A stretch of 64,000 nt of DNA from Litchfieldia sinesaloumensis (GCF_900156865.1 NZ_LT732529.1:2978460-3042459); one strand, 5' to 3'. Positions 1-8,076 are shown, counted from the stretch's first letter. Numbers and translations are program-made. Notes: a model not told the origin generated them from the sequence alone.

Positions 1-65
1 AATGTCTGAAAGAAGAGAAAAAGAAAAAGCCAACTCCGCCTTTCAATGAGAAACCTCTTCATCAT
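1..65 (-). CDS. BceS-like sensor histidine kinase, N-terminal fragment
   Basis: Only the first 21 or so codons lie in the window. Translation from the ATG at 65 (or the adjacent ATG at 62) gives MMKRFLIERRSWLFLFLFFQ, which resembles the start of BceS/YvcQ-type intramembrane-sensing kinases: a short cytoplasmic lead, then a first hydrophobic helix. The start overlaps the stop codon of the upstream response regulator (ATGA overlap), a typical arrangement for translational coupling in bceRS operons. The partner role is known for the family; assignment here rests on the short N-terminus and context. Confidence 0.6.
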   Translation of the reverse strand, partial: MMKRFLIERRSWLFLFLFFQT

Positions 66-757
66 AGAGTGACAGCCTCTTCTCTCGCCATATATCCTTG
101 TCCAACTTTTGTTTCGATATAGTGACCTAACCCGATTTCTTCAAGACGCTTTCGTAGGCGATTCACGTTTACCGTTAGGGTATTGTCACTTACAAATCGT
201 TCATCGTCCCAAAGACTTTTAATAAGTTCTTCACGGCTCACAATTTGATTCACATGCTCAACTAGCATTTTTAAAATAAACATTTCATTCTTTGTGACTT
301 CAATCGTTCCACTGTTCGTTTGCACGGTGTTTTTTACGAAATCAATGGTTGCCCCATTCCATACCTTTACATGAATCTGTTGTTCAAGGCTATAATTATA
401 AACCCTGCGTAGCACAGCCTGAATTTTTGCAATCAGGACATCAAAATGAAACGGTTTTTGAACAAAATCATCTGCACCTAGCTGCATTGACATTACCATA
501 TCTGTCGGATGGTCACGCGATGATAGAAAAATGATCGGAACCTTCGAGTGAGTACGTATCGAGCGACACCAATGAAATCCATCAAACTTTGGCAACTGTA
601 TATCAATAATCACGAGATCAGGTTGAACCTTCGTAAACTCCTTCATCACATTGCTAAAATCCTCGATTCCATACACCTCATACGACCACTGCATCAACCG
701 CTCCCGAATCTCTCCAAATAACGTCACATCATCCTCAATCAACAAAATCTTAAACAC
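62..757 (-). CDS. bceR: OmpR-family response regulator, BceR/YvcP type
   Basis: A 231-residue response regulator. Residues 1-115 are a receiver domain with acidic pocket EDD (8-10), phospho-acceptor Asp in IIDIQLPKFDG (about 52) and Lys in QKPF (about 102). Residues 130-225 are an OmpR-type winged helix (LRKRLEEIG, GQGYM). The stretches FDGFHWCR and MSMQLGADDFVQKPFHFDVL are characteristic of BceR-like regulators, which control ABC transporters that detoxify bacitracin and other peptide antibiotics. A GTG start is chosen because GAGGTGG lies 4 bases upstream. It overlaps the kinase gene. The transporter is not in the window, so the inducing peptide cannot be named; the symbol denotes the subfamily. 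Confidence 0.82.
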   Translation of the reverse strand: MFKILLIEDDVTLFGEIRERLMQWSYEVYGIEDFSNVMKEFTKVQPDLVIIDIQLPKFDGFHWCRSIRTHSKVPIIFLSSRDHPTDMVMSMQLGADDFVQKPFHFDVLIAKIQAVLRRVYNYSLEQQIHVKVWNGATIDFVKNTVQTNSGTIEVTKNEMFILKMLVEHVNQIVSREELIKSLWDDERFVSDNTLTVNVNRLRKRLEEIGLGHYIETKVGQGYMAREEAVTL

Positions 758-768
758 ACAACCACCTC

Positions 769-797
769 GATAGGGACTGTCCCCCTTGTCCCACTAT
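769..797. repeat. REP-like GGGAC...GTCCC palindrome (short copy)
   Basis: Read on the minus strand this is GTGGGACAAGGGGGACAGTCCC, a shortened member of the family also seen at 33149, 51971, 57126 and 61657. It lies just upstream of the bceR-like start. The palindromic core here is GGGAC-T-GTCCC. Confidence 0.6.
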
Positions 798-854
798 TTT
801 AACGATATCCCCGGGTGCTCCCGTAACAACTTGTACCCTCATTTTATACCATAA

Positions 855-1530
855 TGCCAAAATATGCCTACCAAAAAGGGAAGGGGTCTAGAGATATAAG
901 GAATTGGATGCGAAATCCCGACTTAGTTTGTCGCATTCACTTCGGCCGGTGCGACTTATGGGACACAGATTTCAGATTATGGGACACTGCGTTTGATTTA
1001 TGGGACACTGGGTTCATTTTATGGGACACAAATCAAATTATATGGGACATTAACGTAAAGATATGGGACAAACCCGCAAATGCCAAAATATACTTACCAA
1101 AAAGGGTAAGGGTCTAGAGATATAAGGAATTGGCTGCGAAATCTCGACTTAGTTTGTCGCATTCACTTCGTCCGGTGCGACTTATGGGACACAGATTTCA
1201 GTTTATGGGACACTGCGTTTGATTTATGGGACACTGGGTTCATTTTATGGGACACAAATCAGATTATATGGGACATTAACGTAAATATATGGGACAAACT
1301 CGCAAATGCCAAAATATACTTACCAAAAAGGGTAAGGGTCTAGAGATATGAGGCATCGGATGCGAAATTCCGACTTAGTTTGTCGCATTCACTTCGGCCG
1401 GTGCGACTTATGGGACACAGATTTCAGTTTATGGGACACTGAGTTTGATTTATGGGACACTGGGTTCAGTTTATGGGACACAAATCAAATTATATGGGAC
1501 ATTAACGTAAAGATTTGGGACAAACCCACA
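855..1530. repeat. Three tandem 226-bp units, each with a six-unit 21-bp-phased TATGGGACA array
   Basis: Units begin at 855, 1081 and 1307 (period exactly 226). Each holds six TATGGGACA-type cores 21 bp apart: 957, 978, 999, 1020, 1041, 1062; then 1183-1288; then 1409-1514 (last core TTTGGGACA). Each array ends in GGGACAAAC. Before each array is a short inverted repeat, GTCGCA...TGCGAC (930-955 in copy 1). Copies 1 to 3 differ by a few substitutions only, so the amplification is recent. The array can be read as LWDTxFx heptads, but no ribosome binding site precedes those frames and I treat it as non-coding. Confidence 0.93.
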
Positions 1531-1580
1531 TTTCCTCCCGTTCCACCAAACTGATATACTTGTAGATAAGAGGTGAGGTT

Positions 1581-1967
1581 ATGCAAAAACTACAATTCGA
1601 AGCAGCATGGGACCGGACCATTTCAGAGAAGGACCGCCGAGAGATCCAGAGCACTTTTCAAGAGGTAGCCCCGAGTTTAGAGCCTGGAATTCATTTTACA
1701 ACGTTCCGGATTGCTGTAAACCACAAAAACGAACAGTTAGTAACGTCTATCATCCATAATTGTACGGAAGAAAGTTTCCTTTTTAAAAATACACCACTAC
1801 AGATTTGGAACGGAGACACCTTGTTAGCCGAACAAGCCTTTACGATTTCATCACTTCAAGTAGGCCCTGAAACTAGCATGCCTTGGACCTTTATTTTTCC
1901 GGCTGATGGTTTTGAGATTTCGGAGTCTACTAAAGATGCCAAACTTAAGCTAAAGAAAGAGAAGTAG
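1581..1967 (+). CDS. SLAP domain-containing protein
   Basis: A 128-residue soluble protein with the pattern of Firmicute SLAP-domain proteins: FEAAWDRTISEKDR at the N-terminus, FRIAVNHKNEQLVTSIIHN in the middle and SMPWTFIFP near residue 100. No signal peptide or membrane segment is visible. The ATG is preceded by GAGGTGAGG. Function is not established for the family; in some Bacillus relatives the domain accompanies accessory secretion or surface genes. Immediately upstream lies the 226-bp tandem repeat, which therefore occupies the promoter/leader region. The gene converges with the YdhR-like gene across a shared terminator. Confidence 0.75.
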   Translation: MQKLQFEAAWDRTISEKDRREIQSTFQEVAPSLEPGIHFTTFRIAVNHKNEQLVTSIIHNCTEESFLFKNTPLQIWNGDTLLAEQAFTISSLQVGPETSMPWTFIFPADGFEISESTKDAKLKLKKEK

Positions 1968-1999
1968 ATTCCAATCTAGAATCCACTTCTCCATTTTTT
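1961..1999. terminator. Bidirectional terminator between SLAP gene and ydhR-like gene
   Basis: An imperfect hairpin, GAAGTaGATTC (about 1961-1971) pairing with GAATCcACTTC (about 1979-1989), followed by CCATTTTTTA on the plus strand. It overlaps the SLAP stop codon and lies at the 3' end of the convergent minus-strand gene. Confidence 0.65.
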
Positions 2000-2300
2000 A
2001 TATTCGTCCTTTTGTAATTTCGGTTAGTTTTGGATTGACCGCTAAGATTTTTGCATTCACATCATTTATTCCAAACCCAGCTAGTCGCTTAGTGTGCATG
2101 TCTAAATATTGTTTTGCATTTTCCTTTGTCTCGAAAGCATAAATCCCACCCGCTATTTTTGCTTCGGGATCTTCTGTCCAAATTTTCCAGAGGAATCCTG
2201 GTTCGTCATTGATACTTTTCGCTAAATCAGTGAATGCCTCCACCATTTCATCACCGAATGGTCCATCCATTTTAAAATCAACCTGTAATACGTATGCCAT
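1998..2300 (-). CDS. YdhR-like putative monooxygenase
   Basis: A 100-residue protein resembling the YdhR family (dimeric ferredoxin-like alpha/beta-barrel fold). It starts MAYVLQVDFKMDGPFGDEM and includes EPGFLWKIWTEDPE and AGGIYAFETKENAKQYLDMH, as in YdhR and related small oxygenases. It lies 26 bp downstream of a flavin reductase gene, which could supply reduced flavin or simply share regulation. The substrate is unknown. The family call is fairly secure; enzymatic activity is inferred. Confidence 0.75.
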   Translation of the reverse strand: MAYVLQVDFKMDGPFGDEMVEAFTDLAKSINDEPGFLWKIWTEDPEAKIAGGIYAFETKENAKQYLDMHTKRLAGFGINDVNAKILAVNPKLTEITKGRI

Positions 2301-2326
2301 TTTTTAGCCTCCTACACGTCTAAAAT

Positions 2327-2890
2327 TTATTTTTCTCTAATTCCTTTCAATGCTGTAGACCAAGCCACAACATCGTCTATCGTTTTATGTAAGGAATCCT
2401 CGTGGTGTGCTGCTGGATTGAAGGTCCTCATATCTTGAAAATCCGTAAATAGGCTCATGGCAACTTGTGGTCCAACAGTTGCTACCTTTGGAACGGTTAA
2501 GATAAGGCGTAAATCATTTGCTGCGGTTACCCCTAAAGTTGATCCATAGCTAACAATTCCCGCTGCTTTGTGATTCCATTCTACATATAGATAATCGATG
2601 GCATCCTTTAACCCCGATGTAATAGCCTTATTATACTCTGGCGTTACAAAAATAAATCCGTCGAGACTGTTAATTTTTTCAGACCATGGATGTGCTTCTG
2701 GGGCTTGATAATCCTGTGACATAATTGCCGGAATAGGTTCATTAAATTTTGGTAGATTGTAATCCTTAATATCTATCAACTCAAAATCTGCATCATTTCT
2801 TTTGTCTGCGATAGACTTCACCCATTCCGCGACCTGAATATTTACTCTTGAATCCCTAGTGCTACCTGTAAGAATACCAATTTTAATCAT
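2327..2890 (-). CDS. NADPH-dependent FMN reductase family protein
   Basis: A 187-residue flavodoxin-fold reductase. The phosphate-binding loop GSTRDSRVN (residues 9-17) and the FMN-contact motif TPEYNKAITSGLKDAIDYL (about 104-122) are clear. Such enzymes reduce FMN, quinones or azo compounds with NAD(P)H. The start has an AAGGAGG site. It forms a two-gene unit with the YdhR-like gene downstream. Confidence 0.85.
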   Translation of the reverse strand: MIKIGILTGSTRDSRVNIQVAEWVKSIADKRNDADFELIDIKDYNLPKFNEPIPAIMSQDYQAPEAHPWSEKINSLDGFIFVTPEYNKAITSGLKDAIDYLYVEWNHKAAGIVSYGSTLGVTAANDLRLILTVPKVATVGPQVAMSLFTDFQDMRTFNPAAHHEDSLHKTIDDVVAWSTALKGIREK

Positions 2891-3001
2891 TATGTTTCCT
2901 CCTTATATTGTATCTACATTCAGTGTAGCAAGGACGAAACCATTAACACACCAACAGTAAATTGGTAATGTTGCTTATCCAACACTTTTCAAAAACTGTA
3001 T

Positions 3002-3028
3002 AAAAAATGCCCCTTTCTAGGAGGGGCA
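3002..3028 (-). terminator. Rho-independent terminator of the ECF sigma operon
   Basis: Hairpin TGCCCCT-ttctagg-AGGGGCA (3008-3028), followed on the minus strand by a run of U (plus-strand AAAAAA at 3002-3007), about 15 bp after the stop of the small membrane protein gene. Confidence 0.85.
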
Positions 3029-3042
3029 AGCAGAGATTCTCC

Positions 3043-3273
3043 TCACAACATGAAGAGAATAAAGGTTAATGGAAGTATCAATACTGGCAACCATGATATC
3101 GATAAAAAAGCGCCTTTTTTATAACCGAATTCTGGGAAGGGAATCGAAGCTGGATTGAAAAACCAATTCGTAATCCGACTTGACCTCGATTTTTTCATTG
3201 GAAAGTCAGGCACCTCAACGGAAAATTGATCAAGCTTTTCTTTTAATTCTTTTTCAAATTGGTCTTTATTCAA
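3043..3273 (-). CDS. Small single-pass membrane protein, candidate anti-sigma factor
   Basis: A 76-residue protein with a charged N-terminal half (MNKDQFEKELKEKLDQFSVEV) and one C-terminal hydrophobic segment (ISWLPVLILPLTFILFML). Its start lies 8 bp inside the 3' end of the ECF sigma gene. Overlap with the sigma gene and the cytoplasmic-tail/TM layout suggest a membrane anti-sigma factor, but it is far shorter than the usual 150-300 residues and has no visible zinc-binding anti-sigma motif or extracytoplasmic sensor domain. The role is inferred from context only. Confidence 0.55.
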   Translation of the reverse strand: MNKDQFEKELKEKLDQFSVEVPDFPMKKSRSSRITNWFFNPASIPFPEFGYKKGAFLSISWLPVLILPLTFILFML

Positions 3274-3796
3274 CTTCGTTCACCTCTAATTCCTCTTTCA
3301 GTTTTTTTAATGCCCGATGCAGTTTAGATTTAACCGTTCCAACTGGTATCTGTAGGATTGCGGAGATTTCTTTTTGTGTGAGATCGTGGTAGTAGGTAAG
3401 TAATACGACGGCCCGTAAGTCTTCAGGTAGCGCTCGGATTGCAGTTTGAATGGTTATTTTTTCATCTGAGTTTTCATAGTGTGTTTGTCTATCAGCCAAA
3501 ATCGGCATGAGTTTTCGAAAAAGGGTCTGTCGCCTCAGCCTTGTCATCATTGTGTTATAGGCGATCTGATAGAGATACGTTTTAAACTTCCCTTTCTCTA
3601 CATCATATAGATGAGACTTCCGTTGCAGTTTCTCAAACGTGTCTTGGACAAGGTCGATGCTAAGCTGTTCATTGTTTGTATATCGAAAAATAAATTGATA
3701 GAGCGGTGCCTTGTACAGATTATAAATGACCTCAAGTGCTTCCTTATCCCCTTGTTGAAATTGGATAATTGCCTTTTCAACGTTACTGTAACTCAT
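3266..3796 (-). CDS. ECF-type RNA polymerase sigma factor
   Basis: A 176-residue sigma factor with region 2 (YNLYKAPLYQFIFRYTNNEQLSIDLVQDTFEKL, about 24-56) and region 4 (IRALPEDLRAVVLLTYYHDLTQKEISAILQIPVGTVKSKLHRALKKLKEEL, about 118-168). It directs RNA polymerase to a small regulon, usually for envelope stress. It overlaps the upstream membrane protein gene by 14 bp and the downstream small membrane protein by 8 bp, so all three are likely translationally coupled and act together. Confidence 0.88.
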   Translation of the reverse strand: MSYSNVEKAIIQFQQGDKEALEVIYNLYKAPLYQFIFRYTNNEQLSIDLVQDTFEKLQRKSHLYDVEKGKFKTYLYQIAYNTMMTRLRRQTLFRKLMPILADRQTHYENSDEKITIQTAIRALPEDLRAVVLLTYYHDLTQKEISAILQIPVGTVKSKLHRALKKLKEELEVNEVE

Positions 3797-4160
3797 CTGA
3801 CCACCGCTCTTTTATACCTTTATATACGTAAGCAAGCTTCGTGATAAACCAAAGAAATGTAATCAAACTGAACACGAATGTTTGATGGATGAAAAATTGG
3901 ATGAACGGACTATTAATGTCGTCCCCTCTCAATAGAAAAACCAATAAACCGGTTATACATAAAAATGTATACACAGCTGCTATCGTAATAATTGTATCCC
4001 ATCTCGACCAGTAAAAGTAGATGTTTGATTTACTAAAATCAATTCCACCCTTATGATTTCGAACAACCTTTTTATTTAATGAACCAATTACCGTCGCAAA
4101 TACGGTTCCAAGAATAGCAACTACAATGGAACTAACGACCATCCCTGTTATTGTCGTCAT
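3783..4160 (-). CDS. Membrane protein upstream of ECF sigma factor
   Basis: About 125 residues from the ATG at 4160 (GGGAGTGG upstream; a GTG at 4169 is the alternative). Three hydrophobic segments are visible: MVVSSIVVAILGTVFATVIG, IITIAAVYTFLCITGLLVFLL and QTFVFSLITFLWFITKLAYVY. I do not recognise a family. It is the first gene of a three-gene overlapping unit with the ECF sigma factor, so it may be a signal sensor for that sigma factor, or simply its target. Confidence 0.6.
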   Translation of the reverse strand: MTTITGMVVSSIVVAILGTVFATVIGSLNKKVVRNHKGGIDFSKSNIYFYWSRWDTIITIAAVYTFLCITGLLVFLLRGDDINSPFIQFFIHQTFVFSLITFLWFITKLAYVYKGIKERWSDELQ

Positions 4161-4220
4161 TTTCTCCACTCCCTTATTTTCGTTCTTACTTCTTATACTA
4201 ATAAGGGGCGTGCAAGGTTC

Positions 4221-4248
4221 ATTTTAATTTTAATTTTAATTTTAATTT
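4221..4248. repeat. ATTTTA hexanucleotide microsatellite
   Basis: Four and two-thirds copies of ATTTTA between a flavin reductase stop and the ECF operon start. This type of tract can slip and change length. Confidence 0.85.
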
Positions 4249-4253
4249 GCAGC

Positions 4254-4790
4254 CTACTTCTTCATACTATTTTGCAAAGAGAGCATTTCTTCGGCCAATT
4301 TTTGAATACGTTTCTTTAGTCCTGCATTCGTAATTTCCGTGTCATCGTCGAAATTGTCATTGTGAATAAAAACTTGATTAACCGGCACTGTCCCTTTCAA
4401 GTAGGTTAGAATCGGTCTTAAATGATACTCCGAAACAAGGAAGTGTTTTTCCGTACCACCGGTTGTAATCATACCTGTCACTTTCTTCTTAAAGGAATCC
4501 ACGGGGAAGAAATCTAACAAATTCTTCAGTACTCCTGAAATAGAAGCCTGATAAATCGGTGTTCCAAAGACAAGCATGTCTGCCTCTAGGATTTTGTTTA
4601 CCACTTTGATGGTATCATCATTGTAAAAGCTTAATGGACTTCCATTTACAAACTCGATCTCATACTCCTTGAGATCAATTAATTCGATTTGGACAGAAAA
4701 ATCAAGTGCTTTTACAGCGGATAAGACTTCATATACGGCCTTTGATGTTTTTGCTCCAATCAATGAACCTGAAATACCAACGAGTTTCAT
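4254..4790 (-). CDS. NAD(P)H-dependent flavin/azo reductase (flavodoxin fold)
   Basis: 178 residues from the ATG at 4790, chosen because AGGAGGTTACATC lies directly upstream; the longer reading frame to 4850 has no such site. It begins MKLVGISGSLIGAKTSKAV, a flavodoxin-like phosphate loop, and contains VFGTPIYQASISGVLKNLLDF, the FMN-binding and dimer helix typical of SsuE/YwqN-like reductases. It is a single gene, followed by the ATTTTA microsatellite. Confidence 0.8.
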   Translation of the reverse strand: MKLVGISGSLIGAKTSKAVYEVLSAVKALDFSVQIELIDLKEYEIEFVNGSPLSFYNDDTIKVVNKILEADMLVFGTPIYQASISGVLKNLLDFFPVDSFKKKVTGMITTGGTEKHFLVSEYHLRPILTYLKGTVPVNQVFIHNDNFDDDTEITNAGLKKRIQKLAEEMLSLQNSMKK

Positions 4791-4875
4791 GATGTAACCT
4801 CCTAAAATTTCGCATATGTTAATTCTTAGCGTTCTCCTATAGGCATTCAATTATGTTGATTTTGAGTTTGCCCCA

Positions 4876-4916
4876 TAAAAAATACCACAGCCTAAGACTG
4901 TGGTACTCACGTTTTT
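4876..4916. terminator. Bidirectional terminator
   Basis: Perfect hairpin TACCACAG-cctaaga-CTGTGGTA (4883-4905), flanked by an A-run on its left (U-run on the minus strand) and GTTTTT on its right. It lies 8 bp after the stop of the His/Gly-rich gene. Confidence 0.85.
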
Positions 4917-4923
4917 CCAATTA

Positions 4924-5274
4924 TCATGGAATTATATTGGTGTGTCCATGTTGATATCCATAGTCTGGATAGTACCCACTAGATCCATGGTGAAATCCAT
5001 GTCCTGGATAATACCCGCTATGTCCATGGTGGTAACCATGTCCTGGATTGTAGCTTCCATGTCCGTGATGATAGCCATGTCCTGGATTGTAGCTTCCATG
5101 ACCATGGTGATAACCCTGGCCTGGATTATAGCTTCCATGACCATGATGATAGCCGTAGCCTGGTTGATAACCTCCATGACCATGGTGATAGCCCTGTCCC
5201 GGATTATAACCTATTTGAAACGGCAGATTTAGGCCAGGGACTACTCCCGAAATTCCAAACATTTGTCTTTGCAT
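4924..5274 (-). CDS. His/Gly/Tyr-rich 13-residue repeat protein
   Basis: 116 residues from the ATG at 5274 (GGAGGAGAGATAAG upstream). After a short hydrophobic N-terminus (MFGISGVVPGLNLPFQIG) the protein is seven tandem copies of a 13-residue unit of type GYNPGQGYHHGHG, encoded by a 39-bp DNA repeat that degrades toward the C-terminus. HHGH clusters suggest metal binding, and Gly-Tyr-His repeats are common in spore coat and surface proteins, but I cannot assign a function. The tandem DNA repeat is likely to vary in copy number between strains. Confidence 0.75.
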   Translation of the reverse strand: MQRQMFGISGVVPGLNLPFQIGYNPGQGYHHGHGGYQPGYGYHHGHGSYNPGQGYHHGHGSYNPGHGYHHGHGSYNPGHGYHHGHSGYYPGHGFHHGSSGYYPDYGYQHGHTNIIP

Positions 5275-5419
5275 CTTATCTCTCCTCCTCTTTTGGCTGC
5301 ACATTAGTGTATGTGTCCCCAATCGAGGTGGTGTCAGTAAAATATAGGACAACACCCGGTCGTACCACTAAATTGGCCCATCTATGAGATAGGACATAGC
5401 AAATTCAAGGAAGCTGTTC

Positions 5420-5767
5420 TTAAACTCTATTTAAATGTGTATCTTTAAAATTAGTTGTATATTTAAGCCCGTAGCCAATTGCTCGATCCATCCCTATATG
5501 AGCTGACCAAATTAACCCTATTGCAAGCACCAACTGATTCGATAGGAGTATACCTACTAGTAAAATCGTAATCGTCAAACTATACGTATGAAAAATATTA
5601 TAGCATTTTGCTCCAACTACATCGTTAACCAAATACCCTATCATTGAAATATCAGGTGCTAACAATAATAGTATAAACATCCACCAACTGTACTCATTGA
5701 ACGAATATAGATATATACTTAACACTAAAACTGCCAGCCCTTCAATGTGTAACAAGATTTTATTCAA
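5420..5767 (-). CDS. DUF4260 family membrane protein
   Basis: 115 residues with four hydrophobic stretches. It resembles DUF4260 proteins: PDISMIGYLVNDVVGAKCYNIFHTYS in the middle and IWSAHIGMDRAIGYGLKY near the C-terminus are the conserved pattern. Members are small uncharacterised inner-membrane proteins. Monocistronic. Confidence 0.75.
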   Translation of the reverse strand: MNKILLHIEGLAVLVLSIYLYSFNEYSWWMFILLLLAPDISMIGYLVNDVVGAKCYNIFHTYSLTITILLVGILLSNQLVLAIGLIWSAHIGMDRAIGYGLKYTTNFKDTHLNRV

Positions 5768-5990
5768 CTCTATTTCCCCTCACTTTTTATGTATTGCTCT
5801 ACTTTTTTATTACATAAAGTAAATCTCCTTTGTTAAAGATCACTGAATAGTTATTTGAATATTCGTAATATTATATTTTACATATTAACATAAAATACTA
5901 AAAAATACTCCAACAAATCGAAATAACATTTAAGGTGGAAACGAAATAGAGTGGAAATTCATCCAGATAACTGTTGCCTTATCCCCTTAC

Positions 5991-6572
5991 TCAGTCAGTG
6001 AGGAGTTCATTAATGAATCGTTGTTTAATGTCTGGCCACTCTTCCTTAATAATGCTGTATAGTACGGTATGACGGATTTTACCTTCTTTACGAATCATAT
6101 GATTTCTTAAGATGCCTTCTTTCGTAGCGCCTAATCGTTCGATTGCTTTTTGTGATCGGTAATTTTCATGCCCTGTCTTTATTTGTACGCGGTTCAGTTT
6201 TATTTCTTCAAAGCAGTATTGTAATAATAGAAATTTACAATTTGTATTCACATTAGTTCGCCAATACTTCGGTTGTAGCCAAGTTGAACCAATTTCGACT
6301 CTTTTATGCGACTTAGCAATATCTAAAAATGAAGTACTACCGATGATTTCATTTGATTCTTTATGGACGATTACAAACATGTAAGATAAATTGGTTTCAC
6401 GTTCCCTAATTGCATTTTCCACATAGAGACGTACGGAATCCTTTGTATCTAACGTAACAGACATATGCTCCCATATCTCAGGATAACGTACCGCTTTTAA
6501 CAACCCTTCACAATCTTCTAGCCTGACAGGTCTTAAAATAACAACATCATTTTCTAAATAAATATCTTCCAT
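5991..6572 (-). CDS. GNAT family N-acetyltransferase (RimJ/RimL-like)
   Basis: 193 residues. The N-terminus VILRPVRLEDCEGLLKAV and the central EIIGSTSFLDIAKSHKRVEIGSTWLQPKYW are typical of RimJ/RimL-like acetyltransferases. The acetyl-CoA and C-terminal motif is NRVQIKTGHENYRSQKAIERLGATKEGILR. It would acetylate an N-terminal or small-molecule amine; the substrate is unknown. It is transcribed divergently from the MocR gene, and the 90-bp gap contains a strong inverted repeat that may control both. Confidence 0.85.
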   Translation of the reverse strand: MEDIYLENDVVILRPVRLEDCEGLLKAVRYPEIWEHMSVTLDTKDSVRLYVENAIRERETNLSYMFVIVHKESNEIIGSTSFLDIAKSHKRVEIGSTWLQPKYWRTNVNTNCKFLLLQYCFEEIKLNRVQIKTGHENYRSQKAIERLGATKEGILRNHMIRKEGKIRHTVLYSIIKEEWPDIKQRFINELLTD

Positions 6573-6602
6573 TTTATCCCCTCCTTATTCCTAGTTAATT
6601 AA

Positions 6603-6632
6603 ATTTTTGATACGATAAACAGTATCAAAAAT
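6603..6632. promoter_or_regulatory. Inverted repeat between divergent GNAT and MocR genes
   Basis: Perfect 11-bp arms, ATTTTTGATAC (6603-6613) and GTATCAAAAAT (6622-6632), separated by 8 bp. The centre-to-centre distance of about 19 bp suits a dimeric regulator. It sits in the only gap between two divergent genes, so it is a candidate operator for the MocR-type regulator encoded at 6663. Confidence 0.6.
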
Positions 6633-6662
6633 GTTTATTTTAACCATACCAGGGGGATTATT

Positions 6663-8024
6663 TTGCAGATATCAATCATCTTTTCTCAAAAGCAACCGAA
6701 GTATCTGGATATTTATGAGCAATTGAAAACTATGATAATTAAACAAACATTGACCTGTGATGAAAAACTACCATCCAAAAGAGACCTAGCCTCTCATTTA
6801 AATGTTAGCATCCATACGGTTCAAGAGGCCTATGAACAACTAGCAAGCGAAGGATATATTTATAGCATTGAGCGTTCTGGCTATTATATTTCACCTTACG
6901 ATTTAGATTGGGATATCCCCAATCAGAAGAGAGCGCGAGAGGTCATTAAGCATCCACCAACCATTCAATATAATTTTAAAAACGGACAAGTAGATGAAAA
7001 CAAGTTTCCACTTAAAGAATGGCTAAAACTGTATCGAAAACATCTCATATCTGACATTGTACCGAATGGACAATGGCAAGGTGAAATTGCCTTAAGGGAA
7101 CAAATTGCGCGATATGTTGAAAAATCGAGAGGGTTTTCGTGTGACCTTGATCAAATCTATGTGTACAGTGGTACACAGCATCAACTTCAAGAAGTATGCA
7201 GATTTTTTGGAGATGTAAAAGTAGCGATTGAGGAACCTGGTTTTAAAAGAGCAGCAAGCGTTTTTCATCAAAATCAATCTGTGACCTGTCACATACCTAT
7301 CGATGAAAAAGGAGCAACCATTCCAGTTGAGCCTTGTCAGTTATACTATATAACCCCCGCACATCAATTCCCACTTGGTGGGGTTATGCCGATTGAACGA
7401 AGGATAGCATTATTAAAATGGGCAACGGAAACCAACGCCTATATTATTGAAGATGACTATGATTCTGAATTTCGCTATAAAGGAAACCCGATTCCTCCAC
7501 TAGCCCAAATCGATCAATTGCAACGTGTCATCTATTTCGGTACCTTTTCTAAAACAATTATGCCTTCTGTCCGGATTAGCTATATGATTTTACCAAAATC
7601 GCTCATTGACAAATTCAATAATTATTACAAGGACCAAAAGACAACTGTATCTAAAATCGACCAGCTTGTCATTGCTGATTTTATGAAGACTCAATTATAT
7701 CCAAAGCATATTGCGAAAATGAGGACCTTGTATCGTAGAAAAAGGGAGAAGTTAATCGACAGTATCCAAACTATCCTAGGCCCACAGTATGAAATCATTG
7801 GGGATGAGGCGGGCTTACACATTGTTCTGAAGTTACCGAATCCGCTTAAAGAGCAGGACGCAATTAAACTTGCCAATGAAAACGGAATTGCAATTGACCC
7901 CATCTCTACCTCCTATCAACTACAAGAGATCGATAATTACGTCATGATTGGATACGGGGCAATACCCATTGAATTTATTGAAGAAGCGATTGCTATACTT
8001 GCTCATCAATGGAACCAGAGGTGA
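6663..8024 (+). CDS. MocR/PdxR-family transcriptional regulator (GntR HTH fused to aminotransferase-like domain)
   Basis: 453 residues. Residues 10-75 are a GntR-type winged helix (LPSKRDLASHLNVSIHTVQEAYEQLASEGYI). Residues 110-450 are a fold-type I aminotransferase domain with the PLP lysine in GTFSKTIMPSVR and the Asp-Tyr motif EDDYDSEFRY. MocR proteins bind PLP or an aldimine as effector and often control the adjacent divergent gene, here the acetyltransferase. A TTG start is chosen because AGGGGGAT lies upstream. The specific ligand is not deducible. Confidence 0.88.
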   Translation: MQISIIFSQKQPKYLDIYEQLKTMIIKQTLTCDEKLPSKRDLASHLNVSIHTVQEAYEQLASEGYIYSIERSGYYISPYDLDWDIPNQKRAREVIKHPPTIQYNFKNGQVDENKFPLKEWLKLYRKHLISDIVPNGQWQGEIALREQIARYVEKSRGFSCDLDQIYVYSGTQHQLQEVCRFFGDVKVAIEEPGFKRAASVFHQNQSVTCHIPIDEKGATIPVEPCQLYYITPAHQFPLGGVMPIERRIALLKWATETNAYIIEDDYDSEFRYKGNPIPPLAQIDQLQRVIYFGTFSKTIMPSVRISYMILPKSLIDKFNNYYKDQKTTVSKIDQLVIADFMKTQLYPKHIAKMRTLYRRKREKLIDSIQTILGPQYEIIGDEAGLHIVLKLPNPLKEQDAIKLANENGIAIDPISTSYQLQEIDNYVMIGYGAIPIEFIEEAIAILAHQWNQR

Positions 8025-8041
8025 CGGTGCTTAATAACTGA

Positions 8042-8074
8042 GCTGCATTTTATAAAAAATGCAGCCCTTTTGTT
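8042..8074. terminator. Bidirectional terminator between MocR and MFS genes
   Basis: Hairpin GCTGCATTTT-ataa-AAAATGCAGC (8042-8065), followed by CCTTTTGTTTT on the plus strand. The convergent MFS gene ends at 8077. Confidence 0.85.
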
Positions 8075-8076
8075 TT

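Noticed and set aside
854-1554. Open frames encoding LWDTxFx heptads over the 226-bp repeat (and similar frames at 20605, 42509, 52944)
   Set aside because: No ribosome binding sites; the Asp codon is invariably GAC and the core is conserved at base level; single-base deletions (20 bp steps) break the frame in other copies. Treated as non-coding repeats.
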